Positions 17,444 to 28,300 of a stretch of DNA of 64,000 bases are shown here, piece after piece. Under the pieces are notes generated by a model. It worked only from the letters and a program-made list of their open reading frames with translations. It was not told the DNA's origin and did no database searches. The stretch is from the NCBI GenBank assembly GCA_018712545.1, contig DVGV01000008.1:16337-80336 (forward strand), read 5' to 3'. Within the stretch, counting starts at the first letter, position 1, and every line of letters begins with the position of its first letter. The position numbers were made by a program, and so were the translations under genes. Origin of the DNA: Candidatus Coprenecus merdigallinarum (lineage in GTDB: Bacteria > Bacteroidota > Bacteroidia > Bacteroidales > UBA932).

Positions 17444-19303
17444 TTAGTTAATAATATCCTTTACCAGGTAGTGGAGCCAAAGCTCGAGGTTGGTGTAGCG
17501 GCCGGTGGGGTCGAGAGTTTTCGCGGAGCCGTCGGCCGGGTTGTTCCTGTCCAGGTCGAACCTGTCCTCCCAGTCATCGGGAATGCCATCACCGTCGGTA
17601 TCGGTCCAGGGCTCGCCGGAGGCGTATTCGGGCCAGCCTCCTACATCGTTCTGTGAGTCGATGATGCCGCCGTCGGAGCCTTTGGAACCGGTGAAGGTGT
17701 ATGCCCCTTCTCTGGTTTCCCGGACAATTCTTCCGTCGACCTCATCCCTGACCAGGGATGCACCGGCATGGCTGAGGACACTTTCATATGCATCCCCGGC
17801 TGACTGGATGTCGATATAGGAACCGTTGTATGATATGTCGAAGGGGGAGTTGGAGCGGATGCCCGAGATATCGCCGCCTGGCAGGGACGCATTCCCGGTG
17901 TTTGGGTGGATGCCGGCCCAGTTGTCGGTGTTGACCTCATCGATGAGGTACAGGTAGTCATCGCGGAGCTCGGGTGACGAGCCGTCAAACCAGTTGTCGG
18001 CTACGTAGAACTTTCCCCAGACTCCCTTTGCGTTGGTGTTCGACCCGTCGTCGGCATTGGGGCTGAATATCCTGTTGACCAGGACTTTCTTCTCATTTGT
18101 GGCCGCTCCGGGCTTGTAGTAGTTGGCTATGAAATTGAAGGAACCGCCCTCGCCGGCATATCCGGAGTTGTCGGGACCCCAGTTGTAGAATACGTTGTTG
18201 ACCAGCTCGGTCCTCTCATTCTCAGGCACGCCTGTGTAGCGGCTGCCGCAGAGACGGGGATTGCGGCTGGAGTTGTGGGCGATCAGGTTGTGGTGGAAGG
18301 ATGCCGGGGTACCGCCCCAGATGCCCGCGTAGCCGTGATTGCCTTTGGGGTGAACGGAGTTTTTCAGACTTTCGCTGATGATGCACCACTGCATTGTGAA
18401 GTTGGTGTTGTCATAGGCGGAGGCGCATTCGTCCGTGCTCCAGCTGAAGGAGCAGTGGTCGATGATGATGTTGCTGTGCTCCCGGATGAAGATGCCGTCT
18501 GCGTCTTTCTCCGAAGAGCCGTTGCCGTCACCGGTCCTTACGCGTATGAAGCGGATTATGACGTTGTCGGCCTTGACGTTTAGGGGATATCCCGCCAGGC
18601 AGATGCCGTCGCCGGGAGCGGTCTGGCCGGCGATAGTGATGTCGCCGTCATTGATGTCCAGACTGCGGGAGAGATGTATCACTCCGCTCACGTCGAAGAC
18701 GATGGTGCGGGGCCCTTCATGGTCGACGGCCCAGCGGAATGATCCGGTGCCGTTGTCATTGAGATTGGTCACGCGGTATACCTTCCCTCCGCGTCCTCCT
18801 GTGGTGAACATTCCGCAGCCCTGGGCTGTCGGGAATGCCCTTACAAGACCGTCGTTCTCATCCTCGGGGAGACCCAGTTCGGCGATGAGGTCGTCTCCGA
18901 CGTCGGGAGGCTCGGGAAGTCCTCCCGGGGTGCCGGTAACCGGCTCGGAGTATTCCGATTCGAAGGTGCCGTTGTGGCTGGCGACTGAGAAACTATAGGT
19001 TGTTCCCGTGGTGAGGTCTGAAACGGTGACTGTGGTGTCGCGTGTGGAACTGGCCGAATGACGGGTGCTGTCCGCCTCGAGCAGTCTCCAATAGTAGTAG
19101 TCAGCCTCATCCACAGGACTCCATGCAAAAGTCAGGGATGTTTCTGAATAAGAGACCAGACGTACGTTCCTGGGCACTCCGTCCGTCTCCCCGCCATCGG
19201 GTACAGGGGTCTTGTCGCATCCGCAGAACAGGACTGACGGAACCGCCACGAGCGAGGCAATGGTGGAGAACCTCCAGAAGTTAAATTTACTGAACTTTTT
19301 CAT
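17444..19303 (-). CDS. Pectate lyase, polysaccharide lyase family 1, surface lipoprotein
   Basis: 619 residues from the ATG at 19303, 10 bases after the GH105 stop; an upstream ATG at 19339 would overlap that gene. The start is followed by a lipoprotein signal ending LFCGC with D and K after the cysteine. One FN3 domain (about 40-130) precedes a PL1 parallel beta-helix: [54 protein letters not shown], and NPRLCGSR with the likely catalytic arginine. It cleaves polygalacturonate by Ca-dependent beta-elimination, giving unsaturated ends for GH105. The C terminus has a [13 protein letters not shown] calcium-binding repeat of the thrombospondin-3 type. Confidence 0.92.
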   Translation of the reverse strand: MKKFSKFNFWRFSTIASLVAVPSVLFCGCDKTPVPDGGETDGVPRNVRLVSYSETSLTFAWSPVDEADYYYWRLLEADSTRHSASSTRDTTVTVSDLTTGTTYSFSVASHNGTFESEYSEPVTGTPGGLPEPPDVGDDLIAELGLPEDENDGLVRAFPTAQGCGMFTTGGRGGKVYRVTNLNDNGTGSFRWAVDHEGPRTIVFDVSGVIHLSRSLDINDGDITIAGQTAPGDGICLAGYPLNVKADNVIIRFIRVRTGDGNGSSEKDADGIFIREHSNIIIDHCSFSWSTDECASAYDNTNFTMQWCIISESLKNSVHPKGNHGYAGIWGGTPASFHHNLIAHNSSRNPRLCGSRYTGVPENERTELVNNVFYNWGPDNSGYAGEGGSFNFIANYYKPGAATNEKKVLVNRIFSPNADDGSNTNAKGVWGKFYVADNWFDGSSPELRDDYLYLIDEVNTDNWAGIHPNTGNASLPGGDISGIRSNSPFDISYNGSYIDIQSAGDAYESVLSHAGASLVRDEVDGRIVRETREGAYTFTGSKGSDGGIIDSQNDVGGWPEYASGEPWTDTDGDGIPDDWEDRFDLDRNNPADGSAKTLDPTGRYTNLELWLHYLVKDIIN

Positions 19304-19313
19304 ATCTCTGCTG

Positions 19314-20561
19314 CTAATTAAAAAGTCTGTCGTATTCAAGACTTGCGTTGATGTAGGGACCTATTCCCTTGGGATCGTTGCTGCGTCTCTTTTCATTGAT
19401 GTAGTAGTCGTAGTCGCCGCTGCGGTTCTCCTTGCCGCCGAGTCCCGCCACCTCGCAGCAGTCCTTGATGGCGGGCAGGCCCTGCTCATCGGTGTAGAGG
19501 AAATAGTCGAGGAAGCCCTCGTAGGTGCTCCTGGCCCAGTCCTTGAGATCGGGGGAGAGGTAGCCCATGCGCACTCCCTTGAGGAGGGAGTAGGAGAACA
19601 TGGCGGAGCAGGTGGCCTCGAGGTAGTTGCCCTCGCGTCCGGGGCAGTCGAGGACCTGGTACCACATGCCTGTGGCGGGGTCAGCGTAGTCGGGCAGTAC
19701 TTCGTAGATGCCCTGCAGTATGGCGATGAGGGAGTCGCGTCCCTCGGTCCCGGCCGGAATGTAGTCCAGGGCATCCACAATGCCCATGGTGTACCAGCCC
19801 AGGGCCCTGCCCCAGGCGTGGTCGGACTGACCGGTGAGGGAGTCGCTCCAGAACATCTGCCTTGACTCGTCCCAGGCATGGCGGTAGAGGCCGGTGGCGG
19901 GGTCGTAGGTGTGCCTGGCCACGGTAAGGAAATGATTGATGACGTCCCTGTAGATGGAGTCTCTGTCTTCAGGGGCGTCGTAAAGGGTCGCATAGTGGGC
20001 GTAGAAGGGCTGGGCCATGTACAGGCCGTCCAGCCACATCTGATGGGGGTAGGTCTGCTTGTGCCAGAAGCCGCCCTCGGAGGTGCGGGGATGGTCCTTG
20101 AGCTGGTCGCGCAGGGTCTGCATGGCGGTCATCCAGCGGGCGTCGCCGGTGCGGTCGTAGAGGACGAAGAGGGCGTTGCCGGGGCAGACGTGGTCGGTGT
20201 TGAAGTTGGACTTCTTGTACTTGTAGATGACGCCGGCGGTGTCCACCGCTCTTTCGTACCAGTCCTGCACGTAATCGAAAATGTCCTGATACCCGGGAGC
20301 CTCGCCGTATGCCTCCCATACTTCGAGGAAGGACATCAGCTCGAGGCCGGTGGTGTAGTTCCACTTGAGCCGTCCCTCCATCCCGTCGAGGTATGTGCCG
20401 TCGGGGCAGCGGGTCATCTCGGCGCGGACCATGCTCAGGGCATTGGCCTTGCCGTCAATGCGGGAGCTCCCTGATGAGCAGGATGCGCTCAGCAGGAGGA
20501 GTGTTCCTGCCGCCGCTGCTGTGATTATTGATAATATTGATAATGTAGTGTACCGTTTCAT
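19314..20561 (-). CDS. GH105 unsaturated galacturonyl/rhamnogalacturonyl hydrolase
   Basis: 415 residues. Lipoprotein signal (lipid Cys about residue 28, LSASC, followed by SSGSS without acids, so probably periplasmic). An alpha6/alpha6 barrel is indicated by [44 protein letters not shown] (the WLDG aspartate is the family's catalytic site), [28 protein letters not shown] and [14 protein letters not shown]. It hydrates the terminal 4,5-unsaturated uronate left by the lyase and releases 5-keto-4-deoxyuronate, the KduI substrate. It is 21 bases after the CE12-CE8 gene and 10 before the lyase gene. Choice between YteR-like (rhamnogalacturonan) and homogalacturonan specificity is not possible here. 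Confidence 0.92.
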   Translation of the reverse strand: MKRYTTLSILSIITAAAAGTLLLLSASCSSGSSRIDGKANALSMVRAEMTRCPDGTYLDGMEGRLKWNYTTGLELMSFLEVWEAYGEAPGYQDIFDYVQDWYERAVDTAGVIYKYKKSNFNTDHVCPGNALFVLYDRTGDARWMTAMQTLRDQLKDHPRTSEGGFWHKQTYPHQMWLDGLYMAQPFYAHYATLYDAPEDRDSIYRDVINHFLTVARHTYDPATGLYRHAWDESRQMFWSDSLTGQSDHAWGRALGWYTMGIVDALDYIPAGTEGRDSLIAILQGIYEVLPDYADPATGMWYQVLDCPGREGNYLEATCSAMFSYSLLKGVRMGYLSPDLKDWARSTYEGFLDYFLYTDEQGLPAIKDCCEVAGLGGKENRSGDYDYYINEKRRSNDPKGIGPYINASLEYDRLFN

Positions 20562-20582
20562 ATTGTCCTTGCTTGTATTGTC

Positions 20583-22307
20583 CTACCTGTTGTCCTCGGG
20601 GTTCCAGGCCCTGGTGTCGGTGTCCTGGTGCATTACCTTCTCAAAGGTGTATTCGGCCGCCTGCTTCCTGGTCAGCTGGGTAGACCATTTTACCCTGGTG
20701 TCAGGAGAGGCGCCGGGACCGTAGCTGCCGTACTCCGCGTAGAATGCGGTGCCCTCACCGGAGGGCCAGAGTTCCCGGGGCCAGCTCTTCCAGCCGTCGG
20801 GATGGATGTGGGAGCCGAGCTCGCAGTCGATGAAGACGGTGTTGGCGTAGGGCCTCCAGGGACGGCCGAGGTAGACCTTGTCCACGCCCTCGGCGGCGGT
20901 CAGGCGGCAGTTGTGGAAGACGTAGCCGTATTTCTGGCCTTCGGGGGTGGAGGCTGCCGTCACGTAGCTGTTCTTCTTGCTGTGTATAGTACAGTTCTCG
21001 AAGTAGGCGACGGAGGGGCCGAAGATGAAGTCGGTGGTGCCCTCGATGTAGCAGTTCAGGAAGTAGTTGCGGCAGGGACCGCCTTCCTTGTTCCAGCGTC
21101 CGTAGGTGTAGATGGTGTCCTGGTTGGCGATGATGCGGCAGTTCTTGAAATAGATGCAGTCGCCGTTGGTGAAGAGGGCCACTGCCTGGCCTATCTCCTT
21201 GCCCTCGCCGGCGGGGTTGAGTATCGTGAGGTTCTCGACGGTCACGTAGGAGGAGTGGATGTAGAACCCGGCGCTGCCCGATGTGCCGACATTGAAGTCT
21301 CTGCCGGGCCACATCTGTTTGGCGTACTTGCCGCAGGAAATGACGGTGCTGTCGGCGCTCTCACCGATGATGTGGAGGCGGAACTTGTTGTGGGGGATGG
21401 TTACCATCTCGTTGTAGACCCCGTTGCGGATCAGGATCCTGGTAATCTCCTCGTGGGAGTAGTCGGGGCAGGCGTCGATGGCTTCCTGCACTGTGAAGTA
21501 GTCGCCGGTACCGTCCTGGGCCACTACGATATCGTAGTAGACGAAGTGGCGGGCTATCTCGGGAAGCTGCTTGGCTATCTCGCCGCAGATCAGACTTGCT
21601 ACCTTGCGGGCACCCCTGGCGTTGGTATGGGTGTTGTCGGTCTTGCCCTCGGGCATGGCGGGAACCGTGCCGGGTGCGACCCACATGAAATATTCGCGTG
21701 AGGCGGTGTCACCCAGGCTCTTGAGCCAGTCCATGGTGACCTTGGTGATGTCGAGGAGGGTGACATTCTCCTGCTCTGCCACCTGCTTCATGGCCTGGGG
21801 ATAGTCCTCCAGGCAGGTCTCGTCGAGGGTATCGGCCTTGAACCATCTGCGGGAGACGGGGGTGAGGAGGACGGGGGTGGCGCCTTTCTCGCGGGCTACC
21901 TTTATATAGTGGCGCAGGTTGTCCTGGTAGGCTCCCCATGCGGCGGCGTAGCGGGTGGTGTCGGACTGCTTGGAGTCATTGTGCCCGAACTGGATGAAGA
22001 GGTAGTCCCCCTTCTTTAGATTGGCCTCGACCTTGGCCCAGTGGCCCAGGGTCATGAAACTCTTGGTGCTGCGGCCGTTGTGGGCGTAGTTGATGACATT
22101 GACGCTGTCATCCAGGAAGTTGGGAAACATCATTCCCCAGCCACGCTCGGGGTTGCCTCCGCTCAGGTCCTTGGGGGCCATGGTGGAGTCGCCGATGAGG
22201 TGGATGGTGAAGCTGCTGCGCTCCTGTTCGGCAGAGGATGTCAGCAGGAGGGAGGCAGCGGCTGTTGCGAGGATGAGCGTAATAGTTCTGATTGTCGTCT
22301 TTATCAT
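20583..22307 (-). CDS. Two-domain CE12 acetylesterase - CE8 pectin methylesterase
   Basis: 574 residues with a signal peptide. Residues about 32-250 are an SGNH/CE12 domain of the rhamnogalacturonan acetylesterase type: nucleophile S41 in LIGDSTMAPK, FGHND (oxyanion Asn), and D224/H227 in TDNTHTN. Residues about 255-560 are a pectin methylesterase beta-helix: GDYFTVQEAID, NQDTIY (Q396, D397), second catalytic acid D426 in GTTDFIFG, and LGRPWRPYANTVFIDC (R482, W484). All key residues look intact. It would remove acetyl and methyl groups from imported or periplasmic pectin fragments before GH28 and lyase action. It lies 62 bases after the GH28 gene, with a hairpin in that gap. Confidence 0.93.
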   Translation of the reverse strand: MIKTTIRTITLILATAAASLLLTSSAEQERSSFTIHLIGDSTMAPKDLSGGNPERGWGMMFPNFLDDSVNVINYAHNGRSTKSFMTLGHWAKVEANLKKGDYLFIQFGHNDSKQSDTTRYAAAWGAYQDNLRHYIKVAREKGATPVLLTPVSRRWFKADTLDETCLEDYPQAMKQVAEQENVTLLDITKVTMDWLKSLGDTASREYFMWVAPGTVPAMPEGKTDNTHTNARGARKVASLICGEIAKQLPEIARHFVYYDIVVAQDGTGDYFTVQEAIDACPDYSHEEITRILIRNGVYNEMVTIPHNKFRLHIIGESADSTVISCGKYAKQMWPGRDFNVGTSGSAGFYIHSSYVTVENLTILNPAGEGKEIGQAVALFTNGDCIYFKNCRIIANQDTIYTYGRWNKEGGPCRNYFLNCYIEGTTDFIFGPSVAYFENCTIHSKKNSYVTAASTPEGQKYGYVFHNCRLTAAEGVDKVYLGRPWRPYANTVFIDCELGSHIHPDGWKSWPRELWPSGEGTAFYAEYGSYGPGASPDTRVKWSTQLTRKQAAEYTFEKVMHQDTDTRAWNPEDNR

Positions 22308-22334
22308 GGTTCTATGGTCAGTTACAGCGTTCGT

Positions 22335-22363
22335 GCCGTACCGGCTGTATCAGTCGGTACGGC
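22335..22363. other. Intergenic hairpin between GH28 and CE12-CE8 genes
   Basis: Perfect 9-bp inverted repeat (gccgtaccg at 22335-22343, cggtacggc at 22355-22363) with an 11-base loop. On the minus strand, which carries the operon, no T run follows, so it is more likely an mRNA processing or stabilising element than a terminator. Confidence 0.5.
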
Positions 22364-22369
22364 TTTCGG

Positions 22370-24001
22370 TTACTTTTCGGTATATTCGTAATTCTCAACT
22401 TTGTATGTGATGACGGGCTCTCCCTCCTCAGGATGAATCGTCACGTTGGTAAGGGTCACGTCCTTGGAGAAGCATATCTGTGCTCCGGTGCGGCTGGAGA
22501 TGACGCAGTCGGTGACATGGATGTTGGAGACGGGCATCTCCGGCAGGCCGTTGAAGTACATGGCGCGGGAGGCTCCGTTGCAGACTACGCGCTCGATGTA
22601 GATGTCGCGGAACTCCGGAGTGGTCTCGTCCACGGGCATGGGCTCGGGCTCCTTGTAGTTACTCTGCTGTTTCATGGCGTCTACTGCGGACATGTTGCCG
22701 TAGAAGAGGTCGAAGAGCAGGGGCTCGGTTACGATATCGGTCATGTAGATGTCCCGGATGAATATGTTCCTGACTACGCCTCCGCGGCCTCTCTTGCTCT
22801 TGAAGCGCAGGCCTACGTCGGTGCCGAGGAAGCGGCAGTTGGACACTACTATGTTCTCGACCCCGCCGGACATCTCGCTGCCGACTACGAATCCGCCGTG
22901 GCCGTGGTAGACGAAGCAGTTGTCGATGAGCAGGTTCCTGGTGGGCATGGCCCTGCGGCGGCCGTCCTCGTCCTTGCCGGACTTGATGCAGATGCCGTCG
23001 TCACCTACGTCGAATGACGAATTGGTCAGGATTACGTTCTCACACGACTCGATGTCGATGCCGTCCCCGTTCTGGGAGTATGCCGGGTTGCGTACGACGA
23101 TATCGTTCACGATAACGTTGGTGCACATCAGGGGATGTATGTTCCATGCGGGAGAATTCTGGAATGTGGGGCCCTCGAGGAGGACGTTCTCGCACTCGCG
23201 GATGCTTACCATCACGGGACGGAGGAAGTCCCTGACGCTCTCCCAGAACTCGTCGTCGAACTCGCCGACAGGGACATTCAGGCCCTTGTCGCTGAGCTGC
23301 TCCGCGCGGATGTAGTCCTCGGACGGATACCAGGTGTTGCCCTTATCGTTGAGCACGCCGCCGGAGGCCACCTTTTCTTTCCACTGGGAAGACGTGACCT
23401 TGGATTTCTTCAAAGGTCTCCATGCGTCACCGGAGCCGTCGATCACTCCCTCGCCTGTGATGGAGATGTTTTTCTCCCTGTAGGCATTGATGGGAGAGGT
23501 GCAGCGGCGGGTGTCGAGTCCCTCGAAGGATGTCTCTATGATGGGATATAGGGTTTTGTCGGAAGAGAACAGGATGACCGCATTCTTGTCCAGATGCAGG
23601 TCAATGTTGCTTTTCAGAGTGATGGGGCCGGTGAGCCAGATGCCTGCGGGTACATCCAGATGGCCGCCTCCCTGTTTGGAAAGAGCGTCTATGGCGCGTG
23701 CGAATGCGGCTGTGTTGAGGGTGACTCCGTCTCCGGTGCCGCCGAAGTCGATAAGGGAAACGCGCCTGTCGGGGATGGAGGGCCTGGTCACGACAGGCAT
23801 GCTGAAAGGAAGATTTTCATAAAGATAGGCGAATTCATAGCTTACGTCCGTGTTTGTTTCGGGCACGTACACGGTGCCGACATGGGGGGCGGACATCCCC
23901 TGTGCTTCGGAAGAAGTGGCGCTAAGGGACGATCCCGTCATGCAGAATATGTAGATAGTTAATGCGTTAGCAAGACGCTTCAAAAGGCTGTAAGATTTCA
24001 C
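22370..24001 (-). CDS. GH28 polygalacturonase, secreted
   Basis: 543 residues; signal peptide about 1-33 (SSLSATSSEAQG). A right-handed beta-helix with the four GH28 motifs: NGDG (N311-G314), GDDG (D334, D335), GHGG (H368) and RFK (R399-K401), matching the NTDG, GDD, GHG and RIK sites. It hydrolyses galacturonic acid linkages, probably in the periplasm as an exo-type enzyme on imported oligomers. It is the first gene of the pectin operon, with a promoter box 28 bases upstream. Confidence 0.93.
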   Translation of the reverse strand: MKSYSLLKRLANALTIYIFCMTGSSLSATSSEAQGMSAPHVGTVYVPETNTDVSYEFAYLYENLPFSMPVVTRPSIPDRRVSLIDFGGTGDGVTLNTAAFARAIDALSKQGGGHLDVPAGIWLTGPITLKSNIDLHLDKNAVILFSSDKTLYPIIETSFEGLDTRRCTSPINAYREKNISITGEGVIDGSGDAWRPLKKSKVTSSQWKEKVASGGVLNDKGNTWYPSEDYIRAEQLSDKGLNVPVGEFDDEFWESVRDFLRPVMVSIRECENVLLEGPTFQNSPAWNIHPLMCTNVIVNDIVVRNPAYSQNGDGIDIESCENVILTNSSFDVGDDGICIKSGKDEDGRRRAMPTRNLLIDNCFVYHGHGGFVVGSEMSGGVENIVVSNCRFLGTDVGLRFKSKRGRGGVVRNIFIRDIYMTDIVTEPLLFDLFYGNMSAVDAMKQQSNYKEPEPMPVDETTPEFRDIYIERVVCNGASRAMYFNGLPEMPVSNIHVTDCVISSRTGAQICFSKDVTLTNVTIHPEEGEPVITYKVENYEYTEK

Positions 24002-24028
24002 GCGTGTCGAATTTAGTAATTACTGTTA

Positions 24029-24036
24029 CAAAGATA
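24029..24036 (-). promoter_or_regulatory. Bacteroidales -7 box for the pectin operon
   Basis: Minus-strand TATCTTTG, a full TAnnTTTG match, placed so that the mRNA leader before the GH28 ATG is about 20 bases. A weak TTTCG in the -33 area lies near 24059-24063. It is the only strong box seen upstream of the ten-gene leftward locus. Confidence 0.7.
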
Positions 24037-24101
24037 AGTATATTTCCGTTCCCGTGCACGAAAATATTTAAAAAAATGCACGGCAATTACACAAAAGCAA
24101 A

Positions 24102-24135
24102 ATCCGCCGTCGGGGCTGATGTCCCGACAGCGGAT
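24102..24135 (-). terminator. Intrinsic terminator of the RND efflux operon
   Basis: Stem of 6 + 6 bp around a single C-A mismatch (24102-24114 with 24123-24135), 8-base loop, followed on the minus strand by TTTTGCTTTTG. It lies after the TolC-like gene, which stops at 24161. The rest of the 24002-24160 gap holds the pectin promoter and AT-rich sequence. Confidence 0.8.
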
Positions 24136-24160
24136 ATGATTGGGTCAGCGCAACAGAATG

Positions 24161-25372
24161 TTACAGCCTGTTCTTGTAGAGTTCAGCCAGCAGCCTGCGG
24201 TATTGGTTTTCCAGGGTGAGATAGGTGGAGATGTTGCCGTAGACGTTGTCGGCCTCGACGTAGTAGTCGATGACAGACATCTGGCCGGCGAGGACAGCGG
24301 ACTTGAGGGCTTCGAGAGTGCCGTGCATCAGGGGTACGTCGTAGGTCCGGACGGCTGAGTGAATCTGCTGCAGCTCGTTGTAGCGGGACTGGAGCTGGGT
24401 CTCGGCCTGCAGGCGGGCGTTCTCGAGCTCACTCTGGGCTGCGGTGTGGCGTGCCTCGGCGATCTTCGTCTTGTTGCGGGAGGAGAAGAGGGGCAGGGAG
24501 GCGCCGACCAGGAAGCCGTGGCTGGCCTCTGTCATGGAAGTGTTGCGGCGGTAGCCGACCTCGAACTTGGGCAGCCAGTTCTGCCTGTTGACCTTGATTT
24601 CCTGGGCGGCGGCTTCTACGGAGGCCTCTGCGGAGAGGATTCCGGCGTCGGTGGCCATTACCTCGGCGTAGAACTCATCGTAGTTCACTACCTCTGCGGC
24701 AGCAGGGTATTGAGCCGTCAGCAGTTCCACGGGGATATTGCCGTTCATGGCCCTGAGGGTCTGGAGAGTATTCTGCCGTGCAGCCTCGTTCTGGGCCGCG
24801 AGGGTGCGGACGTTCATCCGCTCCATTTTCACCTTATTGACCTCTATGATATTTGCGCCTCCCTCGGAGAAGCGTTTCTCCATCAGGGCGAGGAGTTCGT
24901 CGGCGTTGGCCATCCTGGTATCCAGCAGCTCTTTTTCCTGATTGAGCCGGACGAGGTCGAGGCACAGGAGCTGGGCCTGCAGGAGGATGTCCCTGCGCTG
25001 GAGGGCGTACTGCATGTCGAGGACCTCGTTCTGCAGCTTACCGGATTTGCCCCTCGAGACGTACTGCGAGGGGAAGTCGAAGCCCATGGAGACTACGAGC
25101 TCGGAGCTGGCGACTCCGTCATAGCCGCGGGTGAAGAAGGGGCTGTAGGATACGGAGAGGTCCTGCTGGATGTTGTTCTGGGCCTGGATCTCGAGCCGGG
25201 AGGCCTCGTTGTTCTGCCGGAGGGCGCGGAGCTCGAGGTTGTTCCTCTCCACTGCTGCCAGCACCGAGTCGATGCTCTCCATGCTCTGGGCCCGGAGGCT
25301 GCCGCAGGGCATGGCGGAAAGACCCAGCGCTGCGGCGGTCAGAAACGGTAGTATATTGTTCAATATTTTCAT
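24161..25372 (-). CDS. TolC/CzcC-family outer-membrane efflux protein
   Basis: 403 residues from the ATG at 25372, 13 bases after the RND gene; an ATG at 25405 would overlap the upstream gene by 20 bases and lies before a better signal sequence (MKILNNILPFLTAAALGLSAMPCGSLRAQ). Two outer-membrane-efflux repeats with long helices are visible: LAAVERNNLELRALRQNNEASRLE in the first and AEASVEAAAQEIKVNRQNWLPKFEVGYRR in the second. It forms the outer-membrane channel of the tripartite pump encoded by the three-gene operon. Confidence 0.88.
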   Translation of the reverse strand: MKILNNILPFLTAAALGLSAMPCGSLRAQSMESIDSVLAAVERNNLELRALRQNNEASRLEIQAQNNIQQDLSVSYSPFFTRGYDGVASSELVVSMGFDFPSQYVSRGKSGKLQNEVLDMQYALQRRDILLQAQLLCLDLVRLNQEKELLDTRMANADELLALMEKRFSEGGANIIEVNKVKMERMNVRTLAAQNEAARQNTLQTLRAMNGNIPVELLTAQYPAAAEVVNYDEFYAEVMATDAGILSAEASVEAAAQEIKVNRQNWLPKFEVGYRRNTSMTEASHGFLVGASLPLFSSRNKTKIAEARHTAAQSELENARLQAETQLQSRYNELQQIHSAVRTYDVPLMHGTLEALKSAVLAGQMSVIDYYVEADNVYGNISTYLTLENQYRRLLAELYKNRL

Positions 25373-25385
25373 TGTATATGTCGTA

Positions 25386-28300
25386 TTAATTCTTAGCTTG
25401 TTCAATGTTCTCGGCCCTGCGCTCGCGGCGGTGCATCCAGTCGTAGACTATCGGTACGATGAAGCCGTTGAGCAGGGTGGAGGTGAGCAGTCCTCCGAGG
25501 ATGACCTTGGCCATGGGGCTCTGGATCTCGTTGCCGGGCAGGTCGCCGTTGATGGCCAGGGGAATCATGGCGAGGGCTGAGGAGAGGGCCGTCATCAGGA
25601 TGGGGTTGAGGCGGTCCAGGGAGCCCTGGAGGATGCACTCGCGGACGCTGAGATGCTCCTCGGTGTGCAGATGGTTGTAGCGGTTGATCAGCAGCATGCC
25701 GTTGCGGGTGGCGATACCGAAGAGGGCGATGAAGCCGATGATGGCCGGGATGCTGAGCTCGCCGGAGGTGATGATCAGGGCAAATACGCCTCCGATCAGG
25801 GCCAGCGGCAGATTGAGCAGCACGACTCCGCTCTGGCGGGCGTTCTTGAACTCCATGTACAGCAGCAGGAAGATGACGATGATGCTCATGATGGAGGTCA
25901 GCATGAGGGTGCGGCTGGCGGCCTGCTCGCTCTCGAACTGTCCGCCGTATTCGATGTGGTAGCCTTCGGGCAGCACGATCTCCTCGTCCACTATCTTCTG
26001 GATGTCGTTCACCACTCCGCGCAGGTCGCGTCCGCGGGTATTGGCGGAGATGACGACCTTACGCTTCACGTTCTCGCGGTTGATGGTGTTGGGGCCCATC
26101 GAGGACTCCACGTCCGCTACGTAGGAGAGGGGAATCTTGCAGCCGTCTGCATCGTCGATCATCAGGTTGCGGATGCTCTCCATGTCACCGCGGTTGTCCT
26201 CCGAGGCACGGACCACTAGGTTGAAGGTCTTGCCCTCCTCGTAGACCTGCGATACGGTCTCGCCGGCCATGTTCACTGTCACGAACTCGGCGAATGCCGG
26301 CAGGGAGATGCCGTAACGGGCGAGCATGTCCCGCTTGGGGGTGATCTTGAGCTCTGGACGCTCGATCTGCTGCTCGACATTGAGGTCGGCTATGCCCTCC
26401 ACATCGCTGATGGCGCTCTTGATGCGGTTGCCTATGACGAACATGTCGTTGAGGTTGTCTCCGAAGAGCTTGATGGCGATGCTGGCCTGGGTGCCGCTGA
26501 GCATGGCGTCTATACGGTGGCTGATGGGCTGGCCTATCTCTATATTGGCTCCGGTGATGGTAGAGAGTTTCTCACGCACCTCATCCAGAACCTCCGCGTG
26601 GGAGCGCTCATCCAATATAAAAGGTGCCTCTATCTCGGATACATTGACTCCGAGGGCGTGTTCGTCCAGCTCGGCGCGGCCGGTCTTGCGGGCTACGGTC
26701 TGTATCTCGGGTATGGTCAGCAGCAGCTCCTCGGCCTGCCGTCCTATCCTGTCGGACTCCTCGAGGGAGACTCCGGGCAGGGAGCTGACGTTGATGGTGA
26801 ACGAGCCTTCGTTAAATGAGGGCAGGAAGCTGTGGCCGAGGGTGAAGAAGAGGCCGAGGGCGGCGGCGAAAAGTGCCAGGGTGGAACCGCCTACTATGGC
26901 CTTGTGGTTGAGGGCCCAGTTAAGCCCGTTGCGGTAGTGCTTCTTGAGCCATACGGCTACGAAGGCCTCCTTGGGCACCTTGGTGCTGTGCTTCTTGCCG
27001 CCAAGGAGGTAGGAGCAGAGCACCGGCGTCAGGGTCAGGGCCACGATGGTCGAGGCGAAGAGGGCTACGATGAAGGATATTCCGAGGGGAATGAGCATCC
27101 TGCCTTCCATGCCGCTGAGGAAGAAGAGGGGCACGAAGCTGACGATGATGATCAGGGTCGAGTTCAGAATCGGCATACGCACCTCCTTCGAGGCGTTGAA
27201 CACCACGTCGACCACCGGCAGCCGCTTGTCGGGCGGCAGGGCCCGGTTCTCCCGCAGATGCTTCCAGACATTCTCCACGTCCACTATCGCGTCGTCCACG
27301 AGGGAGCCTATGGCGATGGCCATACCTCCGAGACTCATGGTGTTGAGGCTCAGCCCGAGGGCATCGAGCACGAGAATCGTGACGAGCAGCGAGAGGGGCA
27401 GGGTGATGAGCGAGATTATGGTGGTGCGGAAATTGGCCAGGAAGACGAAGAGGACGATGACCACGAAGATGGCGCCCTCGTAGAGTGAGCGTTTTACATT
27501 GTTGATCGAGTTCTCGATAAATGTGGCCTGACGGAAGATGTCGGTGGACACATGCACGTCGGCGGGCAGGTTCTTCTGCAGGTCGGCGATGGCTGCGTCC
27601 AGTTTCTCGGTCAGCTCGATGGTGCCGGTGTTGGGCTGCTTGGTGACTGTCAGCAGTACGGCCGGCTTGCCGCGCTCAGAGGCCAGACCGAGCTTGGGCT
27701 GCTGGGCGCCGATGCGCACGTCGGCCACATCCTCGAGGGTCACGGGCATCCCGCTCTCGGTGGTCTTGATGACCGCAGCGGCCATCTCCTGCACGTCCTG
27801 GGTCGATACCACTCCGCGCACGATGTACTCGCTGCCGTATTCGTAGATGACACCTCCGTTGGTGTTCTGGTTCATGCCGCGGGTCACCTCCATCACTTCG
27901 CCGAGGGTGACGCCGTAGTGCTTCATCTTCTCGGGATGGATGAGGACCTGATACTCCTTGATGTCACCTCCGAGCACCGCTACCTGGGCCACACCTCCGG
28001 TGGAGAGCAGCCTGGGACGGAAGGTCCAGTCGGCCAATGTCCTGAGGTCCAGCATCGAGGTGCTGTCGGCGGTCAGGGACACTATCAGCAGCTCTCCGAG
28101 GATGGAGGACTGGGGGCCGAGGGTCGGAGTTCCGGAGTTGTCCGGCAGGTCGTCGGCGGCCGCGGCCAGCTTCTCGGATACAATCTGGCGGGCAAGGTAG
28201 ATATCAGTGCCCCAGTCGAACTCTACCCATACTACGGAGAATCCGTTGGTCGAGGAGGAACGCACCCTGCGCACTCCGGTGGCGCCGTTGACGGCCGTCT

